From contig JAQXGE010000070.1 of the NCBI GenBank assembly GCA_029006135.1, positions 1-57,694 on the forward strand: a stretch of DNA of 57,694 nucleotides, given 5' to 3'. Made by a program: the position numbers and the translations under genes. The DNA comes from Oscillospiraceae bacterium (GTDB taxonomy: Bacteria > Bacillota > Clostridia > Oscillospirales > Ruminococcaceae). Shown here in pieces: positions 34,867 through 42,684 of this stretch (its first letter is position 1; each line of letters starts with the position of its first letter). Under the pieces are notes generated by a model. That model made no database searches, had not been told where the DNA came from, and saw only the letters and a program-made list of their open reading frames with translations.

Positions 34867-35610
34867 ATGGAAACGCTTACATTCAAAATAGAAGATTTTG
34901 AGGGTCCGCTGGATTTACTTCTCTACTTGGTGGGCAAAAATAAGATGAACCTCTATGATATCAACATCATGGAGCTGATTGAACAATATACAGCCGCGAT
35001 CCAAACCATGCAGGCGGACCGCATGGAAGTAAGCAGCGAATTCATTGATATGGCGGCTCACCTTGTCCAGATGAAGAGCGCACTGCTGCTGCCGCGCAGC
35101 CCTGAGGCGGAGCGCATGAAGGCGGAGCTGACGGGACGGCTGATTGAGTACAGTACCTGCAAAAAGGTGGCAGCTGAACTGGGAAGTCGGGCACGGGATC
35201 TCTATACGGCGGTCCGCACGCCGCAAAAGCTGGAAGGCCCGGCCGAGTATTCCCGCAAGCAGGACCCGGATAAATTGGTGCAGGCCTGGTACAGCCTGAT
35301 GGGCCGCAGCCTGCGCCGCAAAAAGCCGACCCAGGAGCGATTTGAACCTCTTGTCACAGCACCGGTCGTCTCGGTTGCAAGCCGGGTGGCTCATATGCTT
35401 CGGGGAATGCTCAAGGGAACTCTGCATAAAATGAGCCAGCTTTTCAGCAGGGAGGAAAGCCGCAGCACCAATGTGGCAACCTTTTTGGCACTGCTTGAAC
35501 TGATCCGAGCGGGACGGGTGACAATCAACGACAGCGGCGAACTGGCTATGGATCGGACCCGCCATCCCCGCACAAAGCAGAAGGAGGCTGCGACGCAAGC
35601 CCATGAATGA
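34867..35610 (+). CDS. scpA: segregation and condensation protein A
   Basis: The kleisin subunit of the SMC-ScpAB condensin, which links the two SMC heads in chromosome segregation. The 247-residue protein has the N-terminal FEGPLDLLLYLVGKNKMNLYDI motif, the helical FIDMAAHLVQMKSALLLP, and the C-terminal winged helix (VATFLALLELIRAGRV). It ends with a short extra basic tail. Its 3' end overlaps scpB by 8 nt. Confidence 0.95.
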   Translation: METLTFKIEDFEGPLDLLLYLVGKNKMNLYDINIMELIEQYTAAIQTMQADRMEVSSEFIDMAAHLVQMKSALLLPRSPEAERMKAELTGRLIEYSTCKKVAAELGSRARDLYTAVRTPQKLEGPAEYSRKQDPDKLVQAWYSLMGRSLRRKKPTQERFEPLVTAPVVSVASRVAHMLRGMLKGTLHKMSQLFSREESRSTNVATFLALLELIRAGRVTINDSGELAMDRTRHPRTKQKEAATQAHE

Positions 35611-36157
35611 ACAAACCAAAATCGGAATGTTGGAGGCCATGCTCTTTGCAAGCGCCGAACCGGTTGAAACGGCCCGGCTGGCGGAGTCCATGCGTGTGGA
35701 GACACAGGAAGCGCAGCAGCTTTTGCAAACCCTCCAGCAGCGCTATGATGAAACCGAGAGCGGCCTGACACTTCTTCACTTTGACGGGGACCGCTGGCAG
35801 ATGGCAACGCGCCCTTACTATGGTGAGGTCGTTAAACGGATTCTTGATACCCGCCGCAATGCACCGCTTTCCCCGGCGGCGCTGGAAGTGCTGGCTGTTA
35901 TTGCTTACAATCAGCCCGTCAGCCGCAGCTTTATCGAACAGGTGCGTGGGGTGGATTCCTCCTCCACGGTGTCCAAACTGCTCGAGCGCGGTCTTATCGA
36001 GGAAGCCGGGCGCCTTGATCTGCCGGGTAAGCCAGTGGCATTCCGCGTGACGGATACTTTCCTGCGCGTGTTCGGCTTGAGTAGTTTGGCCGATCTTCCG
36101 CCGCTCCATGACGGAGACACGATGGAAGAGGATGCCGGATCGGAGAACGAAGAATGA
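35603..36157 (+). CDS. scpB: segregation and condensation protein B
   Basis: The paired winged-helix partner of ScpA. It has 184 residues, with MLEAMLFASAEPVETARLAE at the start and LSPAALEVLAVIAYNQPVSR and the EQVRGVDSSSTVSKLLERGLI motif in the second half. It overlaps scpA by 8 nt and the next gene by 4 nt (ATGA), so the three are translationally coupled. Confidence 0.95.
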   Translation: MNEQTKIGMLEAMLFASAEPVETARLAESMRVETQEAQQLLQTLQQRYDETESGLTLLHFDGDRWQMATRPYYGEVVKRILDTRRNAPLSPAALEVLAVIAYNQPVSRSFIEQVRGVDSSSTVSKLLERGLIEEAGRLDLPGKPVAFRVTDTFLRVFGLSSLADLPPLHDGDTMEEDAGSENEE

Positions 36158-37002
36158 GCGCCTTCCTGGCGGTTTTACTGACCGCTGTCAAAGCCCTTGG
36201 GCTGATTCTCGCAGGAATCCTGGTGCTGGCTGCTCTGGCTTTGTTTCTTCCCGTGGGGGTGTCGGTCTGCTATGAGCGCGAAGCGATGGAACTTCGCCTG
36301 CGGATTGGCCCCGTAAAAATCCTGCTCTGGCCCCGGCCATCCGGAAGAAAAAAAGAAAAGAAGAAAACGTCCAAAGCAAAAGCTGAACAGGAGAAAAAAA
36401 CGGCGCCTGCAAAAAAGAAGACCACGGCAGAATCCGCAGAAGGGGATAAAAGGACCGGACAGAGCACGGAAGAATCCAACACATCAGCCGCCTCCTGCCC
36501 GCGGCCGGTACAGAAAGCGGAGAATGCTGCAAAACAAACTGGCAAAATATCTTCTCAAGCAGAAAAAGACGAAAAAACACCCAGGCAGAAAACAGAAAAA
36601 CAGGGAGTGACAGAGCGCATCCTCGCATCATTCAAAAAAGATCCGGGCGAGTTTCTTTCCCGTCTGCTCGATTTGCTGATAGAGACAGCCGGAAGCCTGC
36701 TCCGCGGTGTGAAAATTTGCCGCTTGCGGGTGTTCTGGACCGTGACCCGTGAGGAGGCATCTGCCACAGCCATCGCTTACGGCCGGGCCATAACGCTGCT
36801 CAATACAGCGCTCGCCAAGGCACGCGACCATATGAAAATCGAGTCGGAGGAATTGCGGCTTGAACCGGATTTTACAGGGGAATTGACCGCACAGCGCAGA
36901 ATATCCTTTGAGGTCCTGACGCGGCCGATTACCGTGGTGATTATTGCTGTTCGCTTAATCTGGCGGCTTTTTCATGACCCGGTTCTTTTACCCAAAGAAT
37001 AA
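36154..37002 (+). CDS. DUF2953 family membrane-associated protein
   Basis: A 282-residue protein. One transmembrane helix (about 12-32), then LRLRIGPVKILLWP, a Lys/Glu/Ala-rich low-complexity linker (about 65-155), and a conserved C-terminal half with LRLEPDFTGE and amphipathic helices. This is the arrangement of DUF2953 proteins, which in sporulating and non-sporulating Clostridia sit between scpB and ytfJ. Function unknown. ATGA overlap with scpB. Confidence 0.85.
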   Translation: MSAFLAVLLTAVKALGLILAGILVLAALALFLPVGVSVCYEREAMELRLRIGPVKILLWPRPSGRKKEKKKTSKAKAEQEKKTAPAKKKTTAESAEGDKRTGQSTEESNTSAASCPRPVQKAENAAKQTGKISSQAEKDEKTPRQKTEKQGVTERILASFKKDPGEFLSRLLDLLIETAGSLLRGVKICRLRVFWTVTREEASATAIAYGRAITLLNTALAKARDHMKIESEELRLEPDFTGELTAQRRISFEVLTRPITVVIIAVRLIWRLFHDPVLLPKE

Positions 37003-37037
37003 ATTTGTTATTAACCCATTTCAGGGAGGTAATTACA

Positions 37038-37466
37038 ATGGCAGAACATCCGATTGAAGGCATGATGGGCGTTACTATGGAAAAGATCCGCCAGATGGTG
37101 GACTCCAACACCATCATCGGTGACCCCATCACGGTTGAGGGAACCATCATTATTCCTGTCTCCCGTGTGACGTTCGGTTTTGTCTCGGGCGGGTCCGATG
37201 TGGGGCAGAAATCCACGAAGGATATGTTCGGCGGCGGAACCGGTGCGGGTGTGTCCGTTTCGCCCATTGCGTTTCTTGTGGTCAGTAATGGCAACGTACG
37301 CACGATTCAGCTTATGGATCACATGAGCCCGCTTGATAATGCAATCAACGCTCTGCCTGATTTGGTGGACCGCCTGACCGCATTGCTCAAGAAAGAAAAG
37401 AAAGACGGCGCAAAGGATGAGTCTGCTGAAGCTCAGGCTGAAACCGCGCCCAAAACAGAACAGTAA
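37038..37466 (+). CDS. ytfJ: YtfJ/GerW family protein
   Basis: A 142-residue protein with the family signature GDPITVEGTIIIPVSRVTFGF and the Gly-rich GGGTGAGVSVSPIAFLVV. The C-terminus is charged and Ala-rich. In Bacillus this family (GerW) is needed for normal spore germination, yet homologues are common in non-spore-formers. Start ATG 37038 follows AGGGAGG. The usual neighbours spmA and spmB are absent here; rluB follows after 10 bp. Confidence 0.9.
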   Translation: MAEHPIEGMMGVTMEKIRQMVDSNTIIGDPITVEGTIIIPVSRVTFGFVSGGSDVGQKSTKDMFGGGTGAGVSVSPIAFLVVSNGNVRTIQLMDHMSPLDNAINALPDLVDRLTALLKKEKKDGAKDESAEAQAETAPKTEQ

Positions 37467-37476
37467 GAGGGAAATT

Positions 37477-38271
37477 ATGGCACAGCAACGTATTCAAAAA
37501 GTATTGTCCGATCAGGGTGTGTGTTCCCGCCGCGCGGCGGAACGGCTCATTGACGAGGGCCGCGTGAAAGTCAACGGTCATCCCGTGACCTTGGGCGACA
37601 AGATGGATCCTGACTTTGATAAGGTGAGCATTGACGGAAAAAATGTCCGTGTTGTGCGCAAACGTCAATATATTTATCTCATGCTCAACAAGCCCCGCGG
37701 CTACCTGACCACCGCGTCCGATGAACGGGGACGCAAAACCGTTATGGATTTGCTCACGGGGGTGGATCGCCGAGTCTATCCCGTGGGACGTCTTGATAAG
37801 GACAGCGAAGGACTTTTGCTGCTTACGGATGACGGAGCTTTTGCCAATTTGCTGACCCATCCTTCTGGCGGCGTCGGAAAGCTGTACCGCGTCACCGTGC
37901 GCCCCCGCGCGACCGAAGAGCAGATTGTTAAAATGTCCAGCGGCGTTGTACTGGATGACGGCGTCAAGACCCGCCCGGCGGTCATTCATGTTGTGACGGA
38001 TGAGCCGGGCCGTACCGTGATGGAAATCACACTGCATGAGGGCCGCAACCGCCAGATTCGCCGGATGTGTGAGGCAGTGGGCCTTGAGGTGATTCGCCTT
38101 AAGCGCAGCGCTGAGGGCCCTGTCAAACTCGGTATGCTTCAGCCCGGTGAATACCGGGAACTCAAGCGCTCGGAGGTAACTGCACTTCGCAATGCGGCAC
38201 TCAAGTCCGGATCTGCTTCCAAAACAGCACCCGCGCCGGCATCCCGCCCCGGACCAATCCGCCGCAAATAA
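37477..38271 (+). CDS. rluB: 23S rRNA pseudouridine synthase RluB-like
   Basis: A 264-residue member of the RsuA/RluB/RluE group. The S4 domain covers about 2-60 (RIQKVLSDQGVCSRRAAERL). The catalytic motif GRLDKDSEG spans 104-112 with D107, and the LHEGRNRQIRRM motif follows. The tail is Pro/Ala/Lys-rich. RluB modifies U2605 of 23S rRNA in E. coli; target here is inferred. ATG 37477 follows AGAGGGA. Confidence 0.92.
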   Translation: MAQQRIQKVLSDQGVCSRRAAERLIDEGRVKVNGHPVTLGDKMDPDFDKVSIDGKNVRVVRKRQYIYLMLNKPRGYLTTASDERGRKTVMDLLTGVDRRVYPVGRLDKDSEGLLLLTDDGAFANLLTHPSGGVGKLYRVTVRPRATEEQIVKMSSGVVLDDGVKTRPAVIHVVTDEPGRTVMEITLHEGRNRQIRRMCEAVGLEVIRLKRSAEGPVKLGMLQPGEYRELKRSEVTALRNAALKSGSASKTAPAPASRPGPIRRK

Positions 38272-38302
38272 ATGCAAAAAAATTGCTGTGGTATAAAATA
38301 TC

Positions 38303-38353
38303 TGGGTGTTTGCCCCATAATATCAAAAAAATGAGGGAAAACACCCAATTTTT
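38303..38353 (+). terminator. terminator after rluB
   Basis: TGGGTGTTT (38303-38311) pairs with AAACACCCA (38339-38347), with a second inner stem CCC-CAT/ATG-GGG, followed by ATTTTTG. Confidence 0.8.
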
Positions 38354-38366
38354 GTAAAAAATCCAC

Positions 38367-38395
38367 TTGTCTAATTTTCTACAAAGTAGTATAAT
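38367..38395 (+). promoter_or_regulatory. promoter of the transcarboxylase-like trio
   Basis: TTGTCT (38367-38372), a 17-bp spacer and TATAAT (38390-38395), 57 bp before the start. Confidence 0.75.
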
Positions 38396-38452
38396 TGACG
38401 TATATGGCATATTTTAACCATCTTGCTTATTGAACCAACAGGAGGTCAGTAT

Positions 38453-39775
38453 ATGGCAGCAAAAAAGCCCGGCAAGGAAGTTCTCCTTGCAGAATTCTAT
38501 GATGAGGGGAACTACTCCTCTCTCTTCACCGATGGTGCCGTCAGCGCTGCATTCGGCTGTGCAAATGGTCAGAGTGCATACGTTGTCTACCAGAATGGTG
38601 AGCCCGTCGGTGTGGAGGACATCAACAAAACCATCCGCGTTTTGGAGATGGCCGCTGAGACCGGCAACCCGGTTGTTACTTTCTACAATTCCAACGGCGC
38701 AAAACTTGAGGGCGGTCTTGAACTGCTCAACGCCAACTCCCGCCTGACCGCGGAGATTGCCCGCATTTCCGGTGTCGTGCCCCAGATTGCCGTTGTGACC
38801 GGCACCTGCGCTGGCACCAGCGCGGTGCAGGCCGCCGCGGCGGATGTCTGCATTATGGCTGAGGATGCAGAACTTTTCCTGACTGCTCCCTTCAATGCAG
38901 AGGATAAAGTTGCGTCTGCCGGTTCTGCTTCTTTTGCGGCAAAGGCTGGCGTGGCTGCAATCGTTGAGGCCGATGCCGTCAAAGCCGCCGCTGCGGCTGC
39001 CAAGGTCGTGGGTCTGCTGCCCGCGAACAATCTGGCCGGCCCCGCAGTGTTCGATTTTGATGCCCCTGCCGCTGCGCTGGATTTGGCCAAGTACGATGCC
39101 AAGTCTGCCGCTGCCGCGGTTGCCGATGCGGACAGCCTGACTGAGCTTTATGCCGGATATGGTGCCAACGTTTATACCGCGCTGGGCACTGTCGGCGGCA
39201 TGGCAGTGGGCATCCTTGCCACTGCAAACGGCAACCTGTGCCACAAGTGCACCGCTAAGGCGGCCCGCTTTGTCCGCCTGTGCGATGCTTACAGCATTCC
39301 TGTTGTCTCCATCGTCAACACGAACGGCTTCGTAAAGAGTGAGGGCGATGATGAGGCCGGCGGCATTCGTCAGGCCGCCCGTATGGCTGGTGTCTACGCT
39401 GAAGCGACCACCGCTAAGATTGCTGTTCTGGCTGGTGAGGCTATCGGCCCGGTTTACACTGTGTTTGCCGCCTCCGCCGACTGGCGCATCGCCGTGAACG
39501 GCTGCACGATTGCACCTCTCGCACCCGAGACTGCTGCGACCGTTCTGTATAAGGACGAAATCTTCGCCTCTGACAACATCGAGCAGGCTACCCGTCAGAA
39601 GGCAGCCGCCTACAAAGCTGAGGTCTGCAGCGCCGCCGCTGCCGTAGCTCATGGTGCTGCCGATGCCGTGGCCGCTCCTGCCGAGGTCCGTGCTGACGTT
39701 GTTCAGGCACTGGATATGCTCGCAACCAAGCGCGCCGTCCGCCTTGCCAAGAAGCATGGCAACATCACTCTGTAA
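38453..39775 (+). CDS. carboxyltransferase of the acyl-CoA carboxylase family (12S-like), divergent
   Basis: A 440-residue member of the crotonase-fold carboxyltransferases (methylmalonyl-CoA decarboxylase alpha, propionyl-CoA carboxylase beta, transcarboxylase 12S). The N half has AVVTGTCAGTSAVQAAAADV, matching the first oxyanion hole region. The C half has IPVVSIVNTNGFVKSEGDDE and GGIRQAARMAGVYAEATTAKI. It is about 70-80 residues shorter than relatives at the N-terminus, and the usual GGAY of the second oxyanion hole reads GPVY, so activity is not assured. The start ATG 38453 follows AGGAGGT. Biotin carrier and OadA-like genes follow. Confidence 0.8.
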   Translation: MAAKKPGKEVLLAEFYDEGNYSSLFTDGAVSAAFGCANGQSAYVVYQNGEPVGVEDINKTIRVLEMAAETGNPVVTFYNSNGAKLEGGLELLNANSRLTAEIARISGVVPQIAVVTGTCAGTSAVQAAAADVCIMAEDAELFLTAPFNAEDKVASAGSASFAAKAGVAAIVEADAVKAAAAAAKVVGLLPANNLAGPAVFDFDAPAAALDLAKYDAKSAAAAVADADSLTELYAGYGANVYTALGTVGGMAVGILATANGNLCHKCTAKAARFVRLCDAYSIPVVSIVNTNGFVKSEGDDEAGGIRQAARMAGVYAEATTAKIAVLAGEAIGPVYTVFAASADWRIAVNGCTIAPLAPETAATVLYKDEIFASDNIEQATRQKAAAYKAEVCSAAAAVAHGAADAVAAPAEVRADVVQALDMLATKRAVRLAKKHGNITL

Positions 39776-39813
39776 TAACCACTTGATTTACGACTTTGAA
39801 GGAGGATCTCCCG

Positions 39814-40188
39814 ATGAAAAATCTGATCGTTACCGTGAACGGTGTTGCCTACAATGTCACCGTTGAAGAAAATGCCAATGGCGCTGCCGCTCCCGTGGCA
39901 GCTGCTCCCGCACCGGCTGCCGCTCCTGCGCCTGCAGCTGCTCCGGCTCCTGCCGCTGCACCTGCTGCCGCCGGTGCCGTCACCGTTTCCGCTCCCATGC
40001 CCGGCAACATTCTGGATGTCAAGGTTAAGCCCGGCGACACTGTCAAGGCAGGCGACACCCTGATGATTCTGGAAGCCATGAAGATGGAAAACGAAATCAG
40101 CGCTCCGCAGGACGGCACCATCGCCGGCGTGAGCGTCCGCAAGGGTGACACCGTCAACTCCGGCGAAACCCTCTGCACCATGAACTGA
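39814..40188 (+). CDS. biotin carboxyl carrier protein
   Basis: A 124-residue carrier. The C-terminal biotinyl domain holds LEAMKMENE with K90 as the biotinylation site, following the PMPGNILDVKVKPGD motif. A flexible Ala/Pro linker spans about 23-54. Length, linker and lysine position are close to the 1.3S subunit of transcarboxylase (123 residues as recalled) and to gamma subunits of decarboxylase pumps. AAGGAGGAT precedes ATG 39814. Confidence 0.93.
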   Translation: MKNLIVTVNGVAYNVTVEENANGAAAPVAAAPAPAAAPAPAAAPAPAAAPAAAGAVTVSAPMPGNILDVKVKPGDTVKAGDTLMILEAMKMENEISAPQDGTIAGVSVRKGDTVNSGETLCTMN

Positions 40189-40227
40189 TTGCCCAACGTT
40201 TGAATGTGAAAAATGAGGTGAACGAGA

Positions 40228-41631
40228 TTGGCTAAGAAACCTATTAAGATTACCGAAGTCGTTCTGCGTGATGCGCATCAGTCTCTGCTTGCGACCCGTA
40301 TGACGATGGATGAGATGCGTCCCATCCTGCCCGAGATGGACAAGATTCCGTACTTTTCTGTGGAGTGCTGGGGCGGCGCTACGTTTGACTCCTGCATCCG
40401 CTTCCTCGATGAGGATCCGTGGGAGCGTCTGCGCATCCTGCGCAAGGAACTGCCTCACCAGAAACTGCAGATGCTGTTCCGTGGCCAGAATATGCTGGGC
40501 TACCGTCCCTACGCAGATGACGCAGTTGAGTACTTTGTTCAGAAGAGCGTTGCCAACGGCATTGACGTGATTCGTATTTTCGATGCGCTCAACGATCCCC
40601 GCAACCTGCAGACTGCCATCAAGGCAGCAAACAAGGAAGGCGCTCATGTGCAGGCCTGCATCAGCTACACGCTGAGCCCGGTCCATAACAATGAGTATTA
40701 CACCCAGTACGCCAAGACTCTTGAAGAGATGGGTGCGGATTCCATCTGCATCAAGGATATGGCCGGCCTGCTCAAGCCTTATACCACTTATGAACTGGTG
40801 AAGAAGCTGAAGGAGACTGTCAGCATCCCCGTTGACATCCACAGCCATTACACCGCGGGTCTGGCCTCTATGTCCATCCTGAAGGGCATCGAAGCCGGCG
40901 CCGATATCGTTGATACCGCCATGAGCCCGCTGGCTCTGGGTACTTCCCATATGCCGACCGAGAGCCTTGTTGCCGCTCTGCAGGGTACTGACTACGATAC
41001 AGGCCTCGACCTCAACCAGCTCAATGTGGTCCGCAACTACTTCGCCAAGCTGCGCGAAAAGTACATTGCCAACGGCCAGATTAGCCCCAAGAGCCTGGGC
41101 GTTGACGCCAACACGCTGCTCTATCAGGTTCCGGGCGGTATGTTCTCCAACATGCTCAATCAGCTCAAGGAAGCCGGCAAGGAAGACAAGCTGGATGAAG
41201 TTCTGGCTGAGATTCCCCGCGTCCGTGAGGATGCCGGTTACCCGCCGCTGGTCACTCCGACCTCTCAGATTGTCGGCACGCAGGCCGTGTTCAACGTTAT
41301 TATGGGCGAGCGCTACAAGATGGTCACCAAGGAGTTCAAGGGCCTGATTCATGGTGATTACGGCAAGACTCCGGCTCCCATCAAGAAGGAGTTCAGCGAC
41401 TTCATCCTGAAGGGCGAGGAACCCATTACCTGCCGCTTTGCCGATACGCTTGAGCCCGAGATGGATAAGCTCAAGGCCGAGGCTGCTAAGTACGCCATCC
41501 AGGAGGAAGACGTGCTGACCTACGCCATGTTCCCCCAGGTCGCTCCCAAGTTCTTTGAGAAGCGCAACGCCAAACTGCATGGTGTGGATGCCGCTCATGC
41601 GGATTACGAGAGCAAGTCTCATCCCGTCTGA
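40228..41631 (+). CDS. oadA: oxaloacetate decarboxylase alpha / pyruvate carboxylase B-like subunit (5S-like)
   Basis: A TIM-barrel carboxyltransferase acting on pyruvate/oxaloacetate. The 467-residue protein has D15 in LRDAHQS, the carboxylated lysine K176 in CIKDMAG, and the metal ligands H205 and H207 in IHSHYTAG; the C-terminal conserved helices (LTPTSQIVGTQAVFNV-type region) follow. It lacks a fused biotin domain, which is supplied by the preceding gene. TTG 40228 is the start, with GAGGTG 8 nt upstream. No sodium-pumping beta subunit or biotin carboxylase lies nearby, so a soluble transcarboxylase is possible. Confidence 0.9.
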   Translation: MAKKPIKITEVVLRDAHQSLLATRMTMDEMRPILPEMDKIPYFSVECWGGATFDSCIRFLDEDPWERLRILRKELPHQKLQMLFRGQNMLGYRPYADDAVEYFVQKSVANGIDVIRIFDALNDPRNLQTAIKAANKEGAHVQACISYTLSPVHNNEYYTQYAKTLEEMGADSICIKDMAGLLKPYTTYELVKKLKETVSIPVDIHSHYTAGLASMSILKGIEAGADIVDTAMSPLALGTSHMPTESLVAALQGTDYDTGLDLNQLNVVRNYFAKLREKYIANGQISPKSLGVDANTLLYQVPGGMFSNMLNQLKEAGKEDKLDEVLAEIPRVREDAGYPPLVTPTSQIVGTQAVFNVIMGERYKMVTKEFKGLIHGDYGKTPAPIKKEFSDFILKGEEPITCRFADTLEPEMDKLKAEAAKYAIQEEDVLTYAMFPQVAPKFFEKRNAKLHGVDAAHADYESKSHPV

Positions 41632-41665
41632 TTGCGGATTTGTAAAGTCCTGACATAGTATCAAT

Positions 41666-41712
41666 AAAACGCCGGACAGGCAGGGCACTTAACCCGCCGG
41701 TCCGGCGTTTTC
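41666..41712. terminator. bidirectional terminator between oadA-like gene and coaX
   Basis: AAAACGCCGGAC (41666-41677) pairs with GTCCGGCGTTTT (41700-41711), 12 bp, with A and T tracts outside. It serves two convergent genes. Confidence 0.85.
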
Positions 41713-41718
41713 GTTCAC

Positions 41719-42489
41719 TTAAAGCCCGAAGGCTTCATGATTTTTGTCAAACAGGAAAGCCAGCCCCTTGAACAGCAAGTCTCCGTCATAAATGATGGCA
41801 CGTTTGCAGCAGGGCATGATGTAAGGCGCCAGTCCGCCGGTAGCAACTACGGTGAGCGGCTGACCCAGCTCTTCCTCTACGCGGGCGGCAAGACCGTCCA
41901 GCATGGCGGCTGTCCCAAACATAGCACCATTGTTCAGACACTCCACGGTGTTCCTTCCAATAAGATGCTCCGGCGATTCCGGCGCAATAGGGGGCAGCTG
42001 GGCCGTGCCCTTGCTGATGGCCCGCAGGCTGGTCTGAACACCCGGAACGATGAAGCCGCCAAGGAACACCCGGTCGGCAGAGATGACGTTGTAGGTCGTT
42101 GCGGTTCCAAGATCTACTGTCATGCAGGGCAGTGGGTAATGAACGGCGGCTCCCACTGCATCGGCGATGCGATCCTGCCCCATTCCAACCGAAGCGTAGG
42201 TGAGGCCGGCTTCCAGTTCCGTGCTGACAAGGACGGCATCGCGCCCGGTCAGTCGCTTGCAGGCGGAAGCCAGAACTTTGGTGAGGGACGGAACAACGCT
42301 GCACACGATGACGCCCTCGCAATTTTGCGGGGTCACGCTGTGCTGCTCCAGAAGAAATTTCAATTCCGCTGTGTACTCGTCTCCCGTGCACCGGGGACGG
42401 GTTACAAGGCGGGTGGTGAAAAGAACATTTTCGCCTTCAAGACCGCCGATGCAGATGTTTGAATTTCCAATATCAACTGCGAGAACCAT
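41719..42489 (-). CDS. coaX: type III pantothenate kinase
   Basis: First step of CoA synthesis: phosphorylates pantothenate. It has 256 residues with the ASKHA phosphate motif AVDIGNSNICIG at the N-terminus, GQDRIADAVGA in the centre, CMTVDLGTATTYNV, and GGFIVPGV; type III enzymes are not inhibited by CoA. It is transcribed away from coaBC, the next pathway gene, across a shared 195-bp region. Confidence 0.95.
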   Translation of the reverse strand: MVLAVDIGNSNICIGGLEGENVLFTTRLVTRPRCTGDEYTAELKFLLEQHSVTPQNCEGVIVCSVVPSLTKVLASACKRLTGRDAVLVSTELEAGLTYASVGMGQDRIADAVGAAVHYPLPCMTVDLGTATTYNVISADRVFLGGFIVPGVQTSLRAISKGTAQLPPIAPESPEHLIGRNTVECLNNGAMFGTAAMLDGLAARVEEELGQPLTVVATGGLAPYIMPCCKRAIIYDGDLLFKGLAFLFDKNHEAFGL

Positions 42490-42521
42490 GCAAAGAACCT
42501 TCCATTCACAAAAGTATCCCC

Positions 42522-42550
42522 ATTATAACAGCTTCAAACGGATTTGCCAA
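42522..42550 (-). promoter_or_regulatory. promoter of coaX
   Basis: On the minus strand, TTGGCA (complement of 42545-42550), a 17-bp spacer and TATAAT (complement of 42522-42527). Confidence 0.75.
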
Positions 42551-42626
42551 CATGAAAGAGTAATTTTTACCCAAAAGGTGCAGTGTGTATCCGCTGGCAA
42601 TCTCATCGCAGTGCAAAGCTGACTGC

Positions 42627-42655
42627 TTTACTTTTTTGTCAAAGAGGGGTATACT
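42627..42655 (+). promoter_or_regulatory. promoter of coaBC
   Basis: TTTACT (42627-42632), a 17-bp spacer and TATACT (42650-42655), 29 bp before the start. Confidence 0.65.
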
Positions 42656-42684
42656 GAAGCAAATAACCAAAAGGATGTGCCTAT

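Noticed and set aside
39703-41688. 661-residue minus-strand frame opposite the oadA-like gene and biotin carrier
   Set aside because: Antisense shadow of highly biased genes; it contains repeats that mirror the Ala/Pro linker.
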